From Timema cristinae (taxonomy: Eukaryota > Arthropoda > Insecta > Phasmatodea > Timematidae): a stretch of 64,000 bases of DNA. The DNA lies in assembly GCA_039000515.1 (NCBI GenBank), contig JBCFYV010009882.1:57091277-57155276 (forward strand), in the 5' to 3' direction. Below are positions 22,188 to 34,450 of this stretch, piece after piece; positions within the stretch are counted from its first letter, which is position 1, and the number at the start of each line of letters is the position of its first letter. The notes under the pieces are model-generated. The model had not been told where the DNA came from. It ran no database searches and was given only the letters and a program-made list of their open reading frames with translations. The translations under genes were made by a program, and so were the position numbers.

Positions 22188-23827
22188 GTTTATCTGATTT
22201 TTGTTTGATTTTTAAATGTAGTGTTATTTGAGGTTTTAATAATGGTGTATTGTTATTAAAATAATAGATTTAAAAAAACAAAAATCATGTTCAAGTCAGT
22301 GGATAGAGACCAATTTTGGTGAGTTAGAGACTGTATTCTATATATACTTGTACACATTTACCAATAGCATTTTGTAAACCCTATCAGTGGTTTGGGATGT
22401 GAGGAAGTTAGTTGATTCTGAATCAGCATAGACGCTACCCGAGTCTTATATATATGTTCCACAGAAACTCTCTCACAGAATCCTTCCTTCCGAACCAACT
22501 TGGTGATCTTATACATAAATATATATACTCTATGAAACGAGGCCTGGTCGGGCTCTGAACCTTATTGATTGAAGATAGACGAAGAGCGTGTTTGGATAAG
22601 AGTTTAGTTATATTTAATACATTTGGTTTTACCTCAAATTGTGGTGAACACAATTTAGGCGTGGGTAAACTATAACCCTAGATGGTACATGTACAATAAA
22701 CATCATATCTGCCGTAAATGATAGGGTATATGAGTATCACAAATACAAGATTAATAATTGTTTATTAATACAAAAAATCTTTATTCATCGTCTGAATGGT
22801 CTGAATGAAGGATAGAAAAATATACAATATACACGGTCTGTGTGATCTAATTTGTTATAATTTTATGGTGCTTGATTTCCTGAAACAATTAGGCATGTTT
22901 TCCACATAGAGTTTCCACTTGCTTTCTACGAATTTGTATAATAGTTTAGTTGCTAAATAATAATTATATTGATGTGCATGGTATATCCATATAGTTATAT
23001 CATAATCAAAACATTTTTTTTGTAATTATTTTAATTCTTCAAAACAATTACTTTAATCATAAATATTCACTCATTCTCATACATGTATGTTAGGCCTATT
23101 CCCAAAGATCCACTGAGCGTTGAAATGGAATCTAGGAAACGTTGCTACTTTTTGTTTCCAAGTTGAATTTCCCTAGACTCCAATTCATTAATTATATTAT
23201 AAGTAAAAGTTTTCAACCTTTTAACATCGTCAGTTTGATACATCACAACTGGCTGCAAAACTATTTATATCTTCTTGGTTTACCCTCAATCTTATTTAAT
23301 CATTTATTAATATACTAAGTTTATATAGATTATGTTATCGTCTGAAACACGTTTTTATGTCCGTCCAGGCTATCCACATTTAATCACACTGAGGGTGTAG
23401 GAATGGGAATTGTATAATTTATATTAAATGTACCAGCATTCTACAAAGTACGATATAACAACCATAAAGGAATAGATAACCTAATACGCCCAACAATTAT
23501 CCATTAAGAGCCCTCATTACAAAAAGCAGGTGACACAATCATGGCATTTGTACAAGTGGTCATTGAACAATTTTGCTGACTACACTTTGTTTCTTCAAAA
23601 TACTATTTTTATTTCGTGTTTAAAAATGTAGAGTTAAAAATTATAATAAATTATATTTATAAGAAATATAATTAATTTTAAAAACTTAGATACATTCTGT
23701 TTAATAGTATATAAGCTCTTTTATATTAAACGTTCACATGACGTTCTTATAGTAATTTATTAAAAATTTATGAATAAAATATTGTCACATCCTAATGAAA
23801 AACAAGTTTCATTTGTTTTAATCTTAT
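22188..23827. other. No gene seen
   Basis: AT-rich. A slightly G+C-richer part (about 22420-22680) has a minus-strand open frame (22435-22653) without recognisable domains. Confidence 0.4.
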
Positions 23828-23847
23828 CTAGCTTTTGCCCGCATGTT

Positions 23848-23863
23848 CACTCTCGCGATAGTG
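23848..23863 (-). terminator. Helitron 3' hairpin
   Basis: CACTCTCGCGATAGTG on the top strand folds on itself with one mismatch and lies about 16 bases from the terminal CTAG. In Helitrons such a hairpin marks the end of rolling-circle transfer. Confidence 0.6.
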
Positions 23864-24164
23864 CCACTTTTAAAATATGTTCATTAAAACACTACAATTT
23901 TTCATCCCAGAGTTTTTATTTCCAGTAAAGATAAAAAAAATCACGCAAAGTATTATGTAGAGATTCCCATGATGGATTAAAACATTGGTGTTGTTAAAGT
24001 TGAATCTTTAGGAAAAAAAAATTGCTATCGTAGTGTAATTATTTCTCTCTTATGCTCATACATACAGGATATTTGTGTTAATTGAAGGAAATAAAATTAC
24101 TAAATTTATAGCAGTTCCTATTTGTAAATGAGATTATTGGTTTTATCATCAGCTACAGGTTGCT

Positions 24165-25370
24165 GCTAGAACTATCACAGGAACACACTAGGTATAGTTG
24201 TCCATAGAGAAACACTTGTGTGGAGATTAACGCCCCCACCTTCATGGTTTGTCCTTGTACTGTGTTGATGACCATAGCATAGCAATACTTGATAGGAAAT
24301 TGTATTAATTTAAATGGAAGAGAATGTCTGATAGAAACATAGGTATGCTTAGTATCAAAATCCATTTTCCAAAGTGAAACTGCCATGACACTTGCCACTA
24401 TGATAAATCATCACAGACCATTTACCTTAAATAGTGTCTCATTACACACTTTAGAAGGGTATAAATTTCACAGTAAGGGATGAGAGCTCATATTTATTTG
24501 AAGAGTATGGCTGGATATGCCGAATAAATTAATGGAATTTAAGAACTAGGCAACTGGTGCGCCCTTGAATATGTAAGTGTGGTATGGGCACATTGAGTTT
24601 TTCTAAAACCAAATTGTTAATTTTTTCATCTAAATCATTTCTGGAGCTAGAATATCTTTATCCTGGAACTATGGAAGAGGCTTGTTTGTATACAGGGAAT
24701 CTGCCTAGGTGGGGTAGTTAGCTAACGCGCTAGTCGTGTTGAGCTCAACTGCCGAGGATGGGGAGATCGATGTTCGAATCTCGGTCGGGTGAACTGGGGG
24801 TGGTTTTTCATAAGTGGTTTTCCACTCTCCCTCCACGCAAATGCAGGTTTACTTCCTCTAAATTCAACCTTCCTAATTCCTAATCCATTAGTGTAATTAG
24901 TACTTAAGCGTATACCACGAAAGGGTAGTAAAACGTGTTGCTAAATAATAATAATAATATTAATAATGTATACAGGGATAGATAAAAATTGTATAATTAC
25001 TGGATATACTTAATCACTACGCATTTCTAATAGTCATTCAAGGCCACCTTAATTTCGTATTCTTAGAATTTTCCAATGATGATTTTCAGCAATATTTCCA
25101 CAAATAAGTCTAATTTTAATTTTCACACAGGCGGATGCGCATATCAGTTAACAGGGAAGGTTTCACAACTTGTGGTCACATGTAGAATTGTTTAAGGTGG
25201 GCGTTGAAATCATCAGCACTAGTGACTCTCGAAATTATCGTCAGAGTTTGTCGTAAGTCTACTCAGATATATATGATGATGCCTCCTCTGAGTATATTGT
25301 TGATTCTGATATCTCTCAAAGTTATATTTGAATCTTGAATTGATGTCTTATGCGACATTGAATTTTAATT
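24165..25370 (-). pseudogene. Helitron Pif1-like helicase remnant
   Basis: Minus-strand motifs in order: MSHKTSIQDSNITLRDIR (about 25370-25310, following the Walker B position), RGGII, LRQTLTIISRVTSADDFNAH (expected FRQTLPVVPRG-type motif III), LLTDMRIRL (expected NMR motif), LLKIIIGKF, then across the SINE ILAPRNDLDEKINNLVLEKL (about 24650), VCNETLFKV, and finally KYCYAMVINTVQGQT (motif V/VI, about 24300) with GQLYLVCS. The intact minus-strand frame 24398-24153 holds the last motifs. Several stops and frame changes occur and the Walker A loop is not found. Helitron helicases carry the AMTINKSQGQT and FSHGQLYVALSR motifs at these positions. Cellular PIF1 is less likely because the QFP-K-AYAM-IN context and the downstream Helitron-like end fit the transposon. 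Confidence 0.85.
24699..24966 (+). mobile_element. SINE family A1, full length, with 12-bp TSD
   Basis: Head with A-box-like GGGGTAGTTAGCTAACGC (about 24709) and B-box TGTTCGAATCTC (about 24770). The body contains TGGTTTTCCACTCTCCCTCC, and the tail GCGTATACCACGAAAGGGTAG ends in (AATAAT)n. It is flanked by perfect 12-base direct repeats TGTATACAGGGA (24687-24698 and 24967-24978). The duplicated target lies inside the Helitron helicase, so the SINE inserted after the Helitron. The A-to-B box distance is about 60 bases, longer than in most tRNAs, suggesting a head derived from a long-variable-arm tRNA or an inserted segment. Confidence 0.94.
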
Positions 25371-28299
25371 CCATGATATCAAATACACATTTTTCATTAA
25401 ATTTTATCTGAAACATTTCTTCAATAAGTTGTACACGAAAAATTGGTAGTTTGAAAAATGCAAAGTTAATTAAATATTACATACACTGTTCTGACCCCTT
25501 TTAACCAAATAGTGAATATGAATATAACATGCACTGTTATCCCCCTTCTAACAAACTAGTGACTCTACACTATGAGAACAACACAAAGGCAGTAAATACC
25601 TCAAAACTGAACAAAGACAAGACTAAATTAATAACAATATATTTCTGGTACCTCCAGGCGCACCCTTAAAGAACACTTTTCCTATAATATCTATACTATA
25701 GTATTTTTGGTTTATTATATGTTGTTCTGTGTTCAATGTAAGTTTGTTTCTATTTGAAATTTGTCATAGAACTGGCTAGTTGCTTGTCGTTTCTCTGAAA
25801 TATTCCTTAGAATATAAATCCATAAAAATTTGAGGGTAGAAGAAGACTTAAGTCCTTCATGGTCTTGTCTAATAGATACTTTTACTGAAGTCCAACGTTT
25901 CTACCAATTCTTATGTTATGATATTATGTTCAATATCATCCGAAACGCTTTTCCTGTGGGCGAACTAAGGTGGAAAATGATTTGTCACGGGAAAAATATT
26001 AATACTATTGAAAGCAAACATTTGAGTCAGAATAAGAATGACTGAAATCGGCTTGTAAGTGTTTCTCTTTAATAATAGCCCCAGTGATATGCAAACTAAT
26101 TATTAGGATGAAATTCTTTGTAAAGCAATTTTCAAATCAAGTTGGACTTTTGATGACACGGAGATGCATTCTCAAATAATAACACAATGTGTTATTCATG
26201 TGTATACTATATACTCGACTGAGGATATAATTGATCTGGTGGTTTCCTCAACAGAAACCCTTAGATTTTGGCACTTAAAATTATTAATTTCCTTAACAAT
26301 ATACGAGGCAATCTAAATGTAAGTAAGCGTCTTAGCAAGTGGTTCTTCAGTGCACAGTTTGAAGAAGGTTGTTATTAGTGTGTCGCATGAACTATTAGTA
26401 GAGTACGCTATTGGTTGTAACATATACACAGTGTTCATCTTAACGACGGACTACTAAAATTCACTAAATGTTAGTAAGCCCTAATTAAATAATTTACTGT
26501 CATTGATCAAGTTAATACTAAACGTCCCTTGATAACTGTCCTTTATGTTCTAATTACAAACATAATGAATAGATTTGATGACACTGTACAGTTTAAAAGC
26601 TCTACATTCAACTAAGAATCAAAAGATTATCTAGCTCTAACGTTCAACAAGTGATTATTGCACTCATTGGGATACCATCTATGGTAATTAGGAAATCTTT
26701 CACGCCCGTCTACTTAGCTCTTTTAAATCTCTTTGGATAGTTTTTCTGCCTGTACGTAAAAGATCGATTCATAATTCTGTATGGGCCGTATAACATAGTT
26801 AAACATGCAAGCATACATGCAGTGTTGTGTCGATCTTTGAATCCAAAATCTCTAAACTTATCACCCAATATAAAATTATATTGTAAAGTTTGAATATTCC
26901 TGAACTCATAAAAGTAAAACCACTGGTGGCCGTTGTTGATTTTGCCACTCCCCAGTTTGTATAAAATAATTTTACTGTCTTGATTTCCACTAATCATCCC
27001 CTTGATGGTATATATTATTTTTAAACAGCCTTTAAACCTTTTATATTAGTTCAATATTGTAAAAAATGTATCATTCAAATCTTTTCAGTATTTCTCTGTT
27101 TATTTGTGATCTTATGAGTACAGAAACTCCTTAATACTTATCTGTGAATTTAAAATAACCCATTAATCTAATAACATTTGGTTTATCTTAGAATTTTTCA
27201 TTTAAATGTATTCTATAACTACTCTTTGGTTGACAATCAAATTATAGAAAAAAAATATGAATTTTACATATAGTAAGGGAAATCATCATTGGTTAAAACT
27301 TAAAATTTTTAATAAATTATCTGTGAAAAACCTTAAATTTTTAATTTATTATTTTTATAAGCTAAATTGTCCAAGCCATTCCGATATAAATAAATTGGGT
27401 TAGCATTTTAAAATACACAAAGGTTGGCATTATCATTGGTAAAATAAGAATTTGCGATACTACGTAACGGTATTGTCATCAGTTAGGCCTAAGTGTTTCT
27501 AGATATATTAGGAAACATACATTCAGGCCTATACATTGTTTTATATGTACCCAGTAGAGATACAAAACACACCAATATGAAATTACTCTCTGCCCTAATA
27601 TAGAACACATATAATCAATATTATAACTAATAAAATGTGTATGAATGATTTTCTCTCAATGTACATTAAAACACTTACTCATTACCTGTATATGTAAATG
27701 TATTTTGTCAAAACAGACATGATGAACCATGAAGTTAATTAAACATCACCCTCAGTCATTTCCTCCTATTATCTTTTCCATGTTTATTATACCTAGATTC
27801 AGAAGCCAATTAATGGAAATCACATAGTCAGTTTCATAGTCTACACATGACATTGTTATAGCTAGAGTGAAATTGTTTTATCGTCTAAATTACATAGGCA
27901 AGCGTGCGCACACACACTCAAACAAACACACACATGATTGGGCCCACAGCATTAAATGGGGTATCTAATTAAGAGATCGTTTAAGAAGCATCGGGCACAT
28001 TGGGCACTGTAAACAAACAATGCAATATTGCATTGAAAATTGTGTGACCGAGAACACATGTCAGATTTGATTCCACTCGTACACTGCACACGATTACTCA
28101 AATGCCACCTCCACCTGCCTTTTTACTGTATTTGGGAGTACAAATGTACTAAAACAACGAGAGAAATAAGCTCAATCTGTCAGCCCTGAAAATAAAATAA
28201 ATGGAACGACATACTCGCACAATCTTTTTCACATATTGTATTAAATGTTAGGAAAATAATTTCAAATATAATTTTTCTTAAGCTACCCTCAATTAATTT
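25371..28299. other. No recognisable gene
   Basis: Nearly 3 kb of AT-rich sequence. Open frames at 25830-26045 (plus) and 26710-26997 (minus) show no domain, no matching neighbouring exon and no codon-usage cue, so I treat them as chance. Confidence 0.4.
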
Positions 28300-28720
28300 A
28301 AATTTGTAAAATAAAAATAAAACTATTTCCATGTACACATTTTGAACTCAATCTTATGAGTCAATTTACAAATTGTTTTCTAAAATTTGTCACAAGTAAA
28401 CTAAACGTAAGTTAGATTATTTTAGAAAAACTAACAAACATTGTTTATAATCATGTAAAATATTCAACAAATGCACCTTTTTAACCAAATCGATTAGGAC
28501 ATTTTAAAATTGTTTTTAAGGTTTTTTAAAAATCACTTTTTGTAAGCTACTACTAAATGATTTAAAAAATACTTTTCAGAAAACTACTATTAATTTTAGG
28601 AATTGGGTCAAATAAAAAAAAAGTCTCGTGTTACTACCTTATATCATATAAATATCAAGTATGAACAAAATACATCATTCTGATCAAGAGATGTGACTAG
28701 GGACAAACAAATAGACAAAA
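28300..28720 (+). repeat. Non-coding dispersed repeat, partial copies
   Basis: Two segments recur elsewhere. TTTTGAACTCAATCTTATGA through GTCACAAGTAAACTAAACG (28340-28410) resembles 29245-29310. TTATATCATATAAATATCAA with GAACAAAATACATCATTCTG and GGGACAAACAAATAGAC (28638-28720) resembles 30540-30620 and 30695-30770. This is part of the same family that includes the 30.8- and 35.6-kb copies. Confidence 0.5.
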
Positions 28721-29214
28721 AAAATTGTAAAATACCCTTTTCTTAGTTCTAACATAGAACAAATTTAAGGATACATCAAAATTTCTAGGTCTAAAATTTT
28801 CACGATTACAATACGTTATTTTGATATAAGATGGTACATAAATGGTAGCATGAAAGCCATGACTAAATGTTGTAGATAAATGTGTGAAGAAGAGAAACAT
28901 TATAAATTTTAAGAATCAAAGAGCATATATGACTATGTAGTGATAATGTAGAAGAGAAGGGAGTTGGCAAGGAATCGGAAATGTGGGAAAAGTTTGTGAG
29001 GATGGCTAGAGAGTGGTTTTATGAGCTATTTGTACAGTTTCTTGTCTAACCCGTAAAATGGGACGGCCTGATTGATTATGTATGGAATGAATGATACCAC
29101 AAACTGGAAAAAACTTTCTCTCGTAATGTCTTAAGGTTTGAATTTCTTTTCTAATAAAATTACTTTTAAACAACCCTTTAACGATTTATATTTGTACAAA
29201 TAAGATATATTATG
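28721..29214. other. No gene seen
   Basis: AT-rich spacer. A frame around 28945-29020 reads GVGKESEMWEKFVRMA, vaguely like the extreme C-terminus of a LINE protein, too short to call. Confidence 0.35.
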
Positions 29215-29360
29215 ATTAACCTAAAAACTATGCCGAGATACTTATTTTGTACTCAATTTTGAAAGCCATTTCAAAAATAATTTTCTAAAAGTTGTCATAA
29301 GTAAATTCACCTTATATACATTTATTTTAGAAAATCCAACAATCATTACACTTGGGAAAA
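29215..29360 (+). repeat. Non-coding dispersed repeat, partial copy
   Basis: TTTTGTACTCAATTTTGAAAG then TTTCTAAAAGTTGTCATAAG and TTTATTTTAGAAAATCCAAC align with 28340-28450. No coding content. Confidence 0.45.
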
Positions 29361-30399
29361 GTTTCCTGCTCATATATATGCAGCATGAGATATTGAAAAT
29401 AATGGAAAATAATTTCCATCATGGAGAATAACGATATTCAAACCAAACTTAAAAGAATTGATAAATATACGCTACTCCTCTGTCTTGCACTTATTTCCAC
29501 GTGATTTAAATAAGAATAAACAACATTACAAAAAAAAAGTCCGACTTCAAGGGAAAAACAATTCTTAAACTTACCTAGCCTTTATATAAAAAAAACCTAC
29601 TTTTGTTTTTAGAGCTTTAAAGTGCTGCTTGCTTACCTTTTAGATAAGTTCAAATTTGAGAAGTTGTTGAGATTTCCTTAAGTAAGTAAATAAGGCTCAA
29701 AAGACTAACAGGAAGCATCGAAAGTGGGATCAAACCTTATATCATCATCACTATGCTCTTTAGGCTTCATAATCATCATCACTAAGTATGCATTTTATGG
29801 AGGCCTTGGTACAGGTACAAGACAAGTGGTAAATTAGGGTTTGTGATAGTGTGCTCTAATTTAGAACTGATGCCTGAAATGTTTGTAAGACAAAAGTAAC
29901 AATTTGTAGAGTGATATTTGGTTTTCACTAAATCTGTGACCCTAGCTCTAAAATTAGAGGGGCCCAAATACACGAAAGGAAAAGATAATCTAATTTTATA
30001 AAAAAATGTAAATAAACAGATAGGAGTGAGCAATGTGAGTTACTTTTTTGACAATGCTGGGTACGTAATACGTCCCCAGTGCACGCAATTCAATCCTAGA
30101 TGCGGAAAAAACTACGGTCCCCCTTCAGATATTTATAAATATTTTATAGACAGGTTAAAGTTGAAGCTAAAAAAAAAGTGCATGGATAGTGGAATTTCCT
30201 AAACCTAGGGATAACATTGCTTAAATATAGTCTTAAAAGATTGCAAGTCATAAATATCAAAGAGTTTGAAAAAGGGAGGTTTGAAGCGTTTATCACAAAA
30301 CGAGTATTATGTTCCGCCAACTTAACTGTAATTACTAGCCACTCTTTTCGAATTTTTACTAAAATTAAAAGTATATAGTGTTATTTTATTATTTAAAGC
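29361..30399. other. No gene seen
   Basis: AT-rich. The minus open frame 29782-30033 has no recognisable domain. Confidence 0.4.
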
Positions 30400-30741
30400 A
30401 ACCCTTGGATACACATCTTAAATAAAAATCAATTGAGTCATTTTCGAGAAAAAGTTGTTTTTAAAATACTCACTTATTAGTAAACTACCACTAATTTTAG
30501 GGTTGATTTCAAAATAAAAATTGTTATTACGTCTTACCATACGATATATAAATATCATTTTTGGACAAAATAAATACAACCACTTCATATGTGTGGCCAA
30601 GGACAGATAGATATTAGGAAAAAAACACCCCCTAATTTGAGAGTAAGAATCAAAATTAAAATATAAATTTTGAAGTATTATCATTTAGCATCTAATTATT
30701 ATGTTTGTACAAAATAATACCTTTCGAATCTGTGACCAAGG

Positions 30742-30775
<34 letters not shown>

Positions 30776-30834
30776 ATGGGAAGAGGGAGGGTTGTAAAAT
30801 TCAGTTTTTACTTCCTCTAGACCCGTCGAAGAGG
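30400..30834 (+). repeat. Non-coding dispersed repeat units with (GACA)n
   Basis: Two successive diverged units share a GGACAAAATAAATACAACC-like segment, then a TGTGNCCAAGGACAGA segment. The second unit expands GACA into a (GACA)n run at about 30744-30775 and leads into GAGGGTTGTAAAATTCAG. Similar (TCTG)n occurs in the 35.6-kb copy. Confidence 0.6.
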
Positions 30835-31480
30835 GAAATATTTAGATGATAAAAATAAATCGAACTCAATGTTTTGATAAATGTCGACGTTTCATGAGCC
30901 CCTGAAACCTAGAATGTTGTCTTTGCAGATTGGAGCCAAAAACATTTCACCGACTGGGTTAAAACCAGGGTTTCTATAAAGTACCCTCAAGGTTATTTTT
31001 GGGAATTTGAGAGCTAACACTTAAATTAAGGGTAGTTTACAGAAGAGCAAATAGAGATAAAGTCGATTTTTTCAAACCCGCTTAAACGATTATGATTAAA
31101 TTTTGTATCTAGACACTATTTATCATTACAAACTAAATGGCGATTTTCGTTTTCCAATGAAAATGACTTTGAGGCTAATCTAAATAATAAGAAATCTACA
31201 ATTTTAATCATATCACCATAACTATCTGAGATGTGAAATAACTTATCATTGTAAAGCTATCATAATGTTGAAATTAAATAAATTTTAATTTGTAATTTAT
31301 TTTCACAAAACTAATAGTTTCTGTTGTATAAATAGCCATATTTTTATGAAGTACTTATAATATATTATTTAATTTCATCAATTTCATGAGTTTTTAGTAA
31401 ATATATCTATTTTAAGATTAGAGTGAGAGATGGTCAGTGCTGTGCATCGTACAATTTATTTGGGTTCAGACCCATATAAA
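30835..31480 (+). repeat. Dispersed repeat, CGACGTTTCATGA core, copy 1
   Basis: Starts near GAACTCAATGTTTTGATAAA TGTCGACGTTTCATGAGCCC. It then contains TTACCGACTGGG-like, TTTTTGGGAATTTGAGAGC, AAATTAAGGGTAGTTTACAG, AAAGTCGATTTTTTCAAA and GATTAAATTTTGTATCTAG, and ends in TTTTAGTAAATATATC, AGAGTGAGAGATGGTC and GTACAATTTATTTGGGTTC. The same blocks in the same order occur at 35.6-37.2 kb. No protein is encoded. The length and lack of coding suggest a non-autonomous transposon or a decayed fragment of a larger one. Confidence 0.7.
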
Positions 31481-34004
31481 ACATAAATACTCATCATAAT
31501 ATTTAGGTCAACCATTTTTACTATTGCAATACTTTCTCTTGATTTGAAATAATAAAAAAGATATTTTAGAAGAGTTTAATTTTTATAGTACAGGCATACT
31601 CAACACTTACTACAGGCTAGGTTCCAAACCACTCTCATAGCTCTAAAATCATCGCAACTAGATGTAAAACATTTTTTTCTATTATCGAACCATGTATTTC
31701 ACTACAATCATCATATACGGACCTAGCTGTCATAACTATTACATTTGTAACTAAAATAAACAAAAAAAAGGTTAAGCACACAAATCATTAAACACTTATG
31801 CTAGCGCTATTGTCATGTCACTAAGGTGTATATACGAGTCAAGCACCTCAAGTTCTAGGCATAGTGTCAGTTGAAAAGCGTCGTAAGTGCGAGGTGCCGT
31901 GAGTCAGAGTATGCCTCTATTATTGTGTTTAGATGTAAGTACAAAAATTCATGCACACAAATATATGGGTGTATTCTTGAATTGTTTTCCTCAAAGCTTA
32001 GACTGATTAGCAAAGGTTGAGTGCCTATCACCCTGAGAGCAATAGAATTGGTTTCATTTGGATAAAATAAATTTACCTTCACATGTAGGCACGTAAACAA
32101 AACCTCAAACTCATCTTTTTTGGTCTACTTGTGTTGGGAAGGTATAGTTCATAGACTCAGCTAGATGTACGGAGAATGATTTTTCCTGCAAAAGTATTTA
32201 TGTTCCCCCTTCCCTAAAATTGTGGGTATGTTTCGTCAAAGTTACTTATACCCTCTCTAAAATTGTTATTGGAGGAGATTAGCCCAAATGGGTACTAAGA
32301 CACGTTGCAGAGAAAGGTCTTTCCTTGAGGGGCAAATGGAATGTAAAAGTCGGTTTTGTTTGTCTTCTATAAACACTATCAGTCATGCTGGTGATTTCGT
32401 AGTTTAAATGTCAAATTGTTTTATTTTCCGATGACGTTGAACGATTAGTTGCTTCCTTACCAAGTGAATTAATTTTTTTGTACTAAATAGTTACCCGCTC
32501 TTACTCCTCCCTCCAGACTCTACCATACTCATCCCGACTACACTAGTATAAATAACCTGACGGGGATGCTGTGGAAAAAATGTATAATCTAGAATAAGAT
32601 GCTAGGAGTAACTAGTTAAGGGCATGTTTAATATTTGATTTATCAGTTCCTGTGATGAGTATTTGTTACATTTGGTGGCAAACCATTCATTTGTTCCGTC
32701 TCTACTTTGCAAGTTCTCTCTGGGTTTGGAACACTTAACGATTCTTAAGAACTGAGAAACTGTTTATCAAAATTTCATATAAATTAATAATAATAATATT
32801 AATTCATATAAATTCATATTTTATATAGAATTTATTTTTACTTTACTTTATACATTGAGAGCCTGATGCTTTAGGAAATCAGTACACATATTCCCTCAAT
32901 ACCATAATGAAGAAACATTGAGCCAGGAAACATAGCGTTTATTTACATACTTGTGTTGAACCTAATTTATGTTTTTAAATATGTTGCGAGGTTGACGTTT
33001 TAAGACCCATAATCACTGGGATGGTAGCTCCATAGCAAAGGAGATTAAAAATTGGAAGATTAATATAATTATTAATGTTTACTACATGGTGGTCCAATTG
33101 TCACGATGTTAAGGGAAATCAACATTTTCTAATCAAATGTCAATCTTTCACAATAGCTGTACTATATGGTTATCCTTACTTTTAATACACATAATAGGGA
33201 TGCTATTATCTCATTCATGGTGAACTCGCCTTATGATATTTGGTGTTAAGCAGGAAGTTGCAAGTTTATTCTTTCCTTAGGGCTGGGTCCAGCATAGAAG
33301 AGGACACAAACATTTCCAAAGAATGTGTTCATTGTTCCATTAATTATGGACAATGTGTCCAAACTAAACAGAACATGAACGCAGTTTTTTTTCCATCATA
33401 TCAGGTGGACCAGTATAGAGATAGCTAGCAAAGTAAATATTTTCTAATAAATATGTATAGTTTTTAATTCTAACAAGTATTTTTTGTAATGCCCAACACA
33501 ATTTTATTAATTAGGTATTTTTAAAAAGTTTACTAAGTTTCAATTTATTGTTCTCAGTAATTATTCGTCCAAATTTCTACATTTTATGTGTGTGTGTGTC
33601 ATATTGTTTATGAAAATGTATGTAGGCCTATATATTATTATGTTATGAACAAATAAAACTTAACTAAACTTGACCTCTAGAGTAGTTACTAGAGGATTTA
33701 AAATGTGTTTGAACACTCTGACTACAACCCTTTTATAGGGAATTATTTCACCCCTAACTATTCTTTTTGTCGGCTTTATATTGTTTATCCTTTTTATTTT
33801 ACTATTTCTTACACGTATTTGTTTTAAAGGGGCAAATAGAATAAATTAATTTTATACCTTTCTAAGGTTATATATTATATCAAAAATGTAAATAGAGTTA
33901 AGCTATAATTTTTAAATACATCTTCGATTAAAGTATTATTATATATAAAATTTACAATGGTACTATATTGATATTCTATATTAATACAATTTTAATTGAT
34001 TATG
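31481..34004. other. No recognisable gene
   Basis: About 2.5 kb of AT-rich sequence. Open frames at 31867-32100 (minus) and 33240-33428 (plus) carry no recognisable domain. Confidence 0.4.
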
Positions 34005-34215
34005 GTGTTTACCTCAACGAGGACTAAATTTCTAGTCAGGTTCACCGGATAAGAAAGGTCCACAGTTCATATCCCGTCTGATTTTAGCAATGTTTGTTTC
34101 TAGTTCTCCCTACAATTACCCAGACTTACATATATTCTAAATTCCGGTTTCTTCATTTCCACTCCATTAGTTTAATTGCTTAATTAAATCTAAATATTAA
34201 GATACCCGTTTCGAT
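34005..34215 (+). mobile_element. Possible degraded SINE family A
   Basis: TATGGTGTTTACCTCAACGA, AGTTCATATCCCGTCTGATT (B-box region) and CTAGTTCTCCCTACAATTACC are in the order expected for a family A head and body, but similarity is weak. Confidence 0.35.
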
Positions 34216-34450
34216 GATTGAATGCTCTAATGCATTACTATCGCCATAGACTGGACTGTGAATTACGAGGAGATGGGCGTTTTAATCCTGATCAGGCATT
34301 TTTAATGTTTATTTATATATCGTTTTCTGCATTCCTTCTACGAAAATGTGGATAAATCTCCTCTATATTTAACACTACTCCTTCCTATTACACAAGCATC
34401 ACCATATATCCCAAACGTGTTGTGAAACACTATGATAGCAAATAATAATT
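34216..34450 (+). mobile_element. SINE family A2, degraded
   Basis: The head remnant CTCTAATGCATTACTATCGCC with GACTGGACTG and GAGGAGATGGGCGTTTTAAT resembles the A2 head. The body reads CGTTTTCTGCATTCCTTCTACG and TAAATCTCCTCTATATTTAA. The tail ATCCCAAACGTGTTGTGAAAC is followed by AATAATAATT. Confidence 0.5.

Larger units (their letters stand above)
23828..25370 (-). mobile_element. Helitron remnant with 3' terminus
   Basis: On the minus strand a Pif1-like helicase remnant (25370 to 24165) is followed about 320 bases later by a 16-base near-palindrome CACTATCGCGAGAGTG (23863-23848) and then GCGGGCAAAAGCTAG (ending at 23828). A short hairpin shortly before a terminal CTAG (CTRR) is the 3' hallmark of Helitrons, rolling-circle DNA transposons whose single protein joins a Rep nuclease to a Pif1-type helicase. 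The base after CTAG is A rather than the expected T, a small deviation. The Rep part and 5' end are not recognised. A SINE has inserted into the helicase. Confidence 0.75.

Noticed and set aside
21919..22231. Three overlapping open frames of 86-102 codons encoding MYVCVCMYV-like peptides
   Set aside because: They are a direct consequence of the TATG/TGTA microsatellite, open in all three plus frames.
26710..26997. 95-codon minus-strand open frame
   Set aside because: No recognisable domain or neighbouring exon; an overlapping frame on the same strand is equally open.
28920..29060. Possible LINE C-terminal fragment (GVGKESEMWEKFVRMA)
   Set aside because: Too short and isolated to support a call.
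32500..32580. Possible SINE tail (AATAACCTGACGGGGATGCTG)
   Set aside because: Similarity is limited to AACCTGA-CGGG and the neighbouring sequence does not fit either family body.
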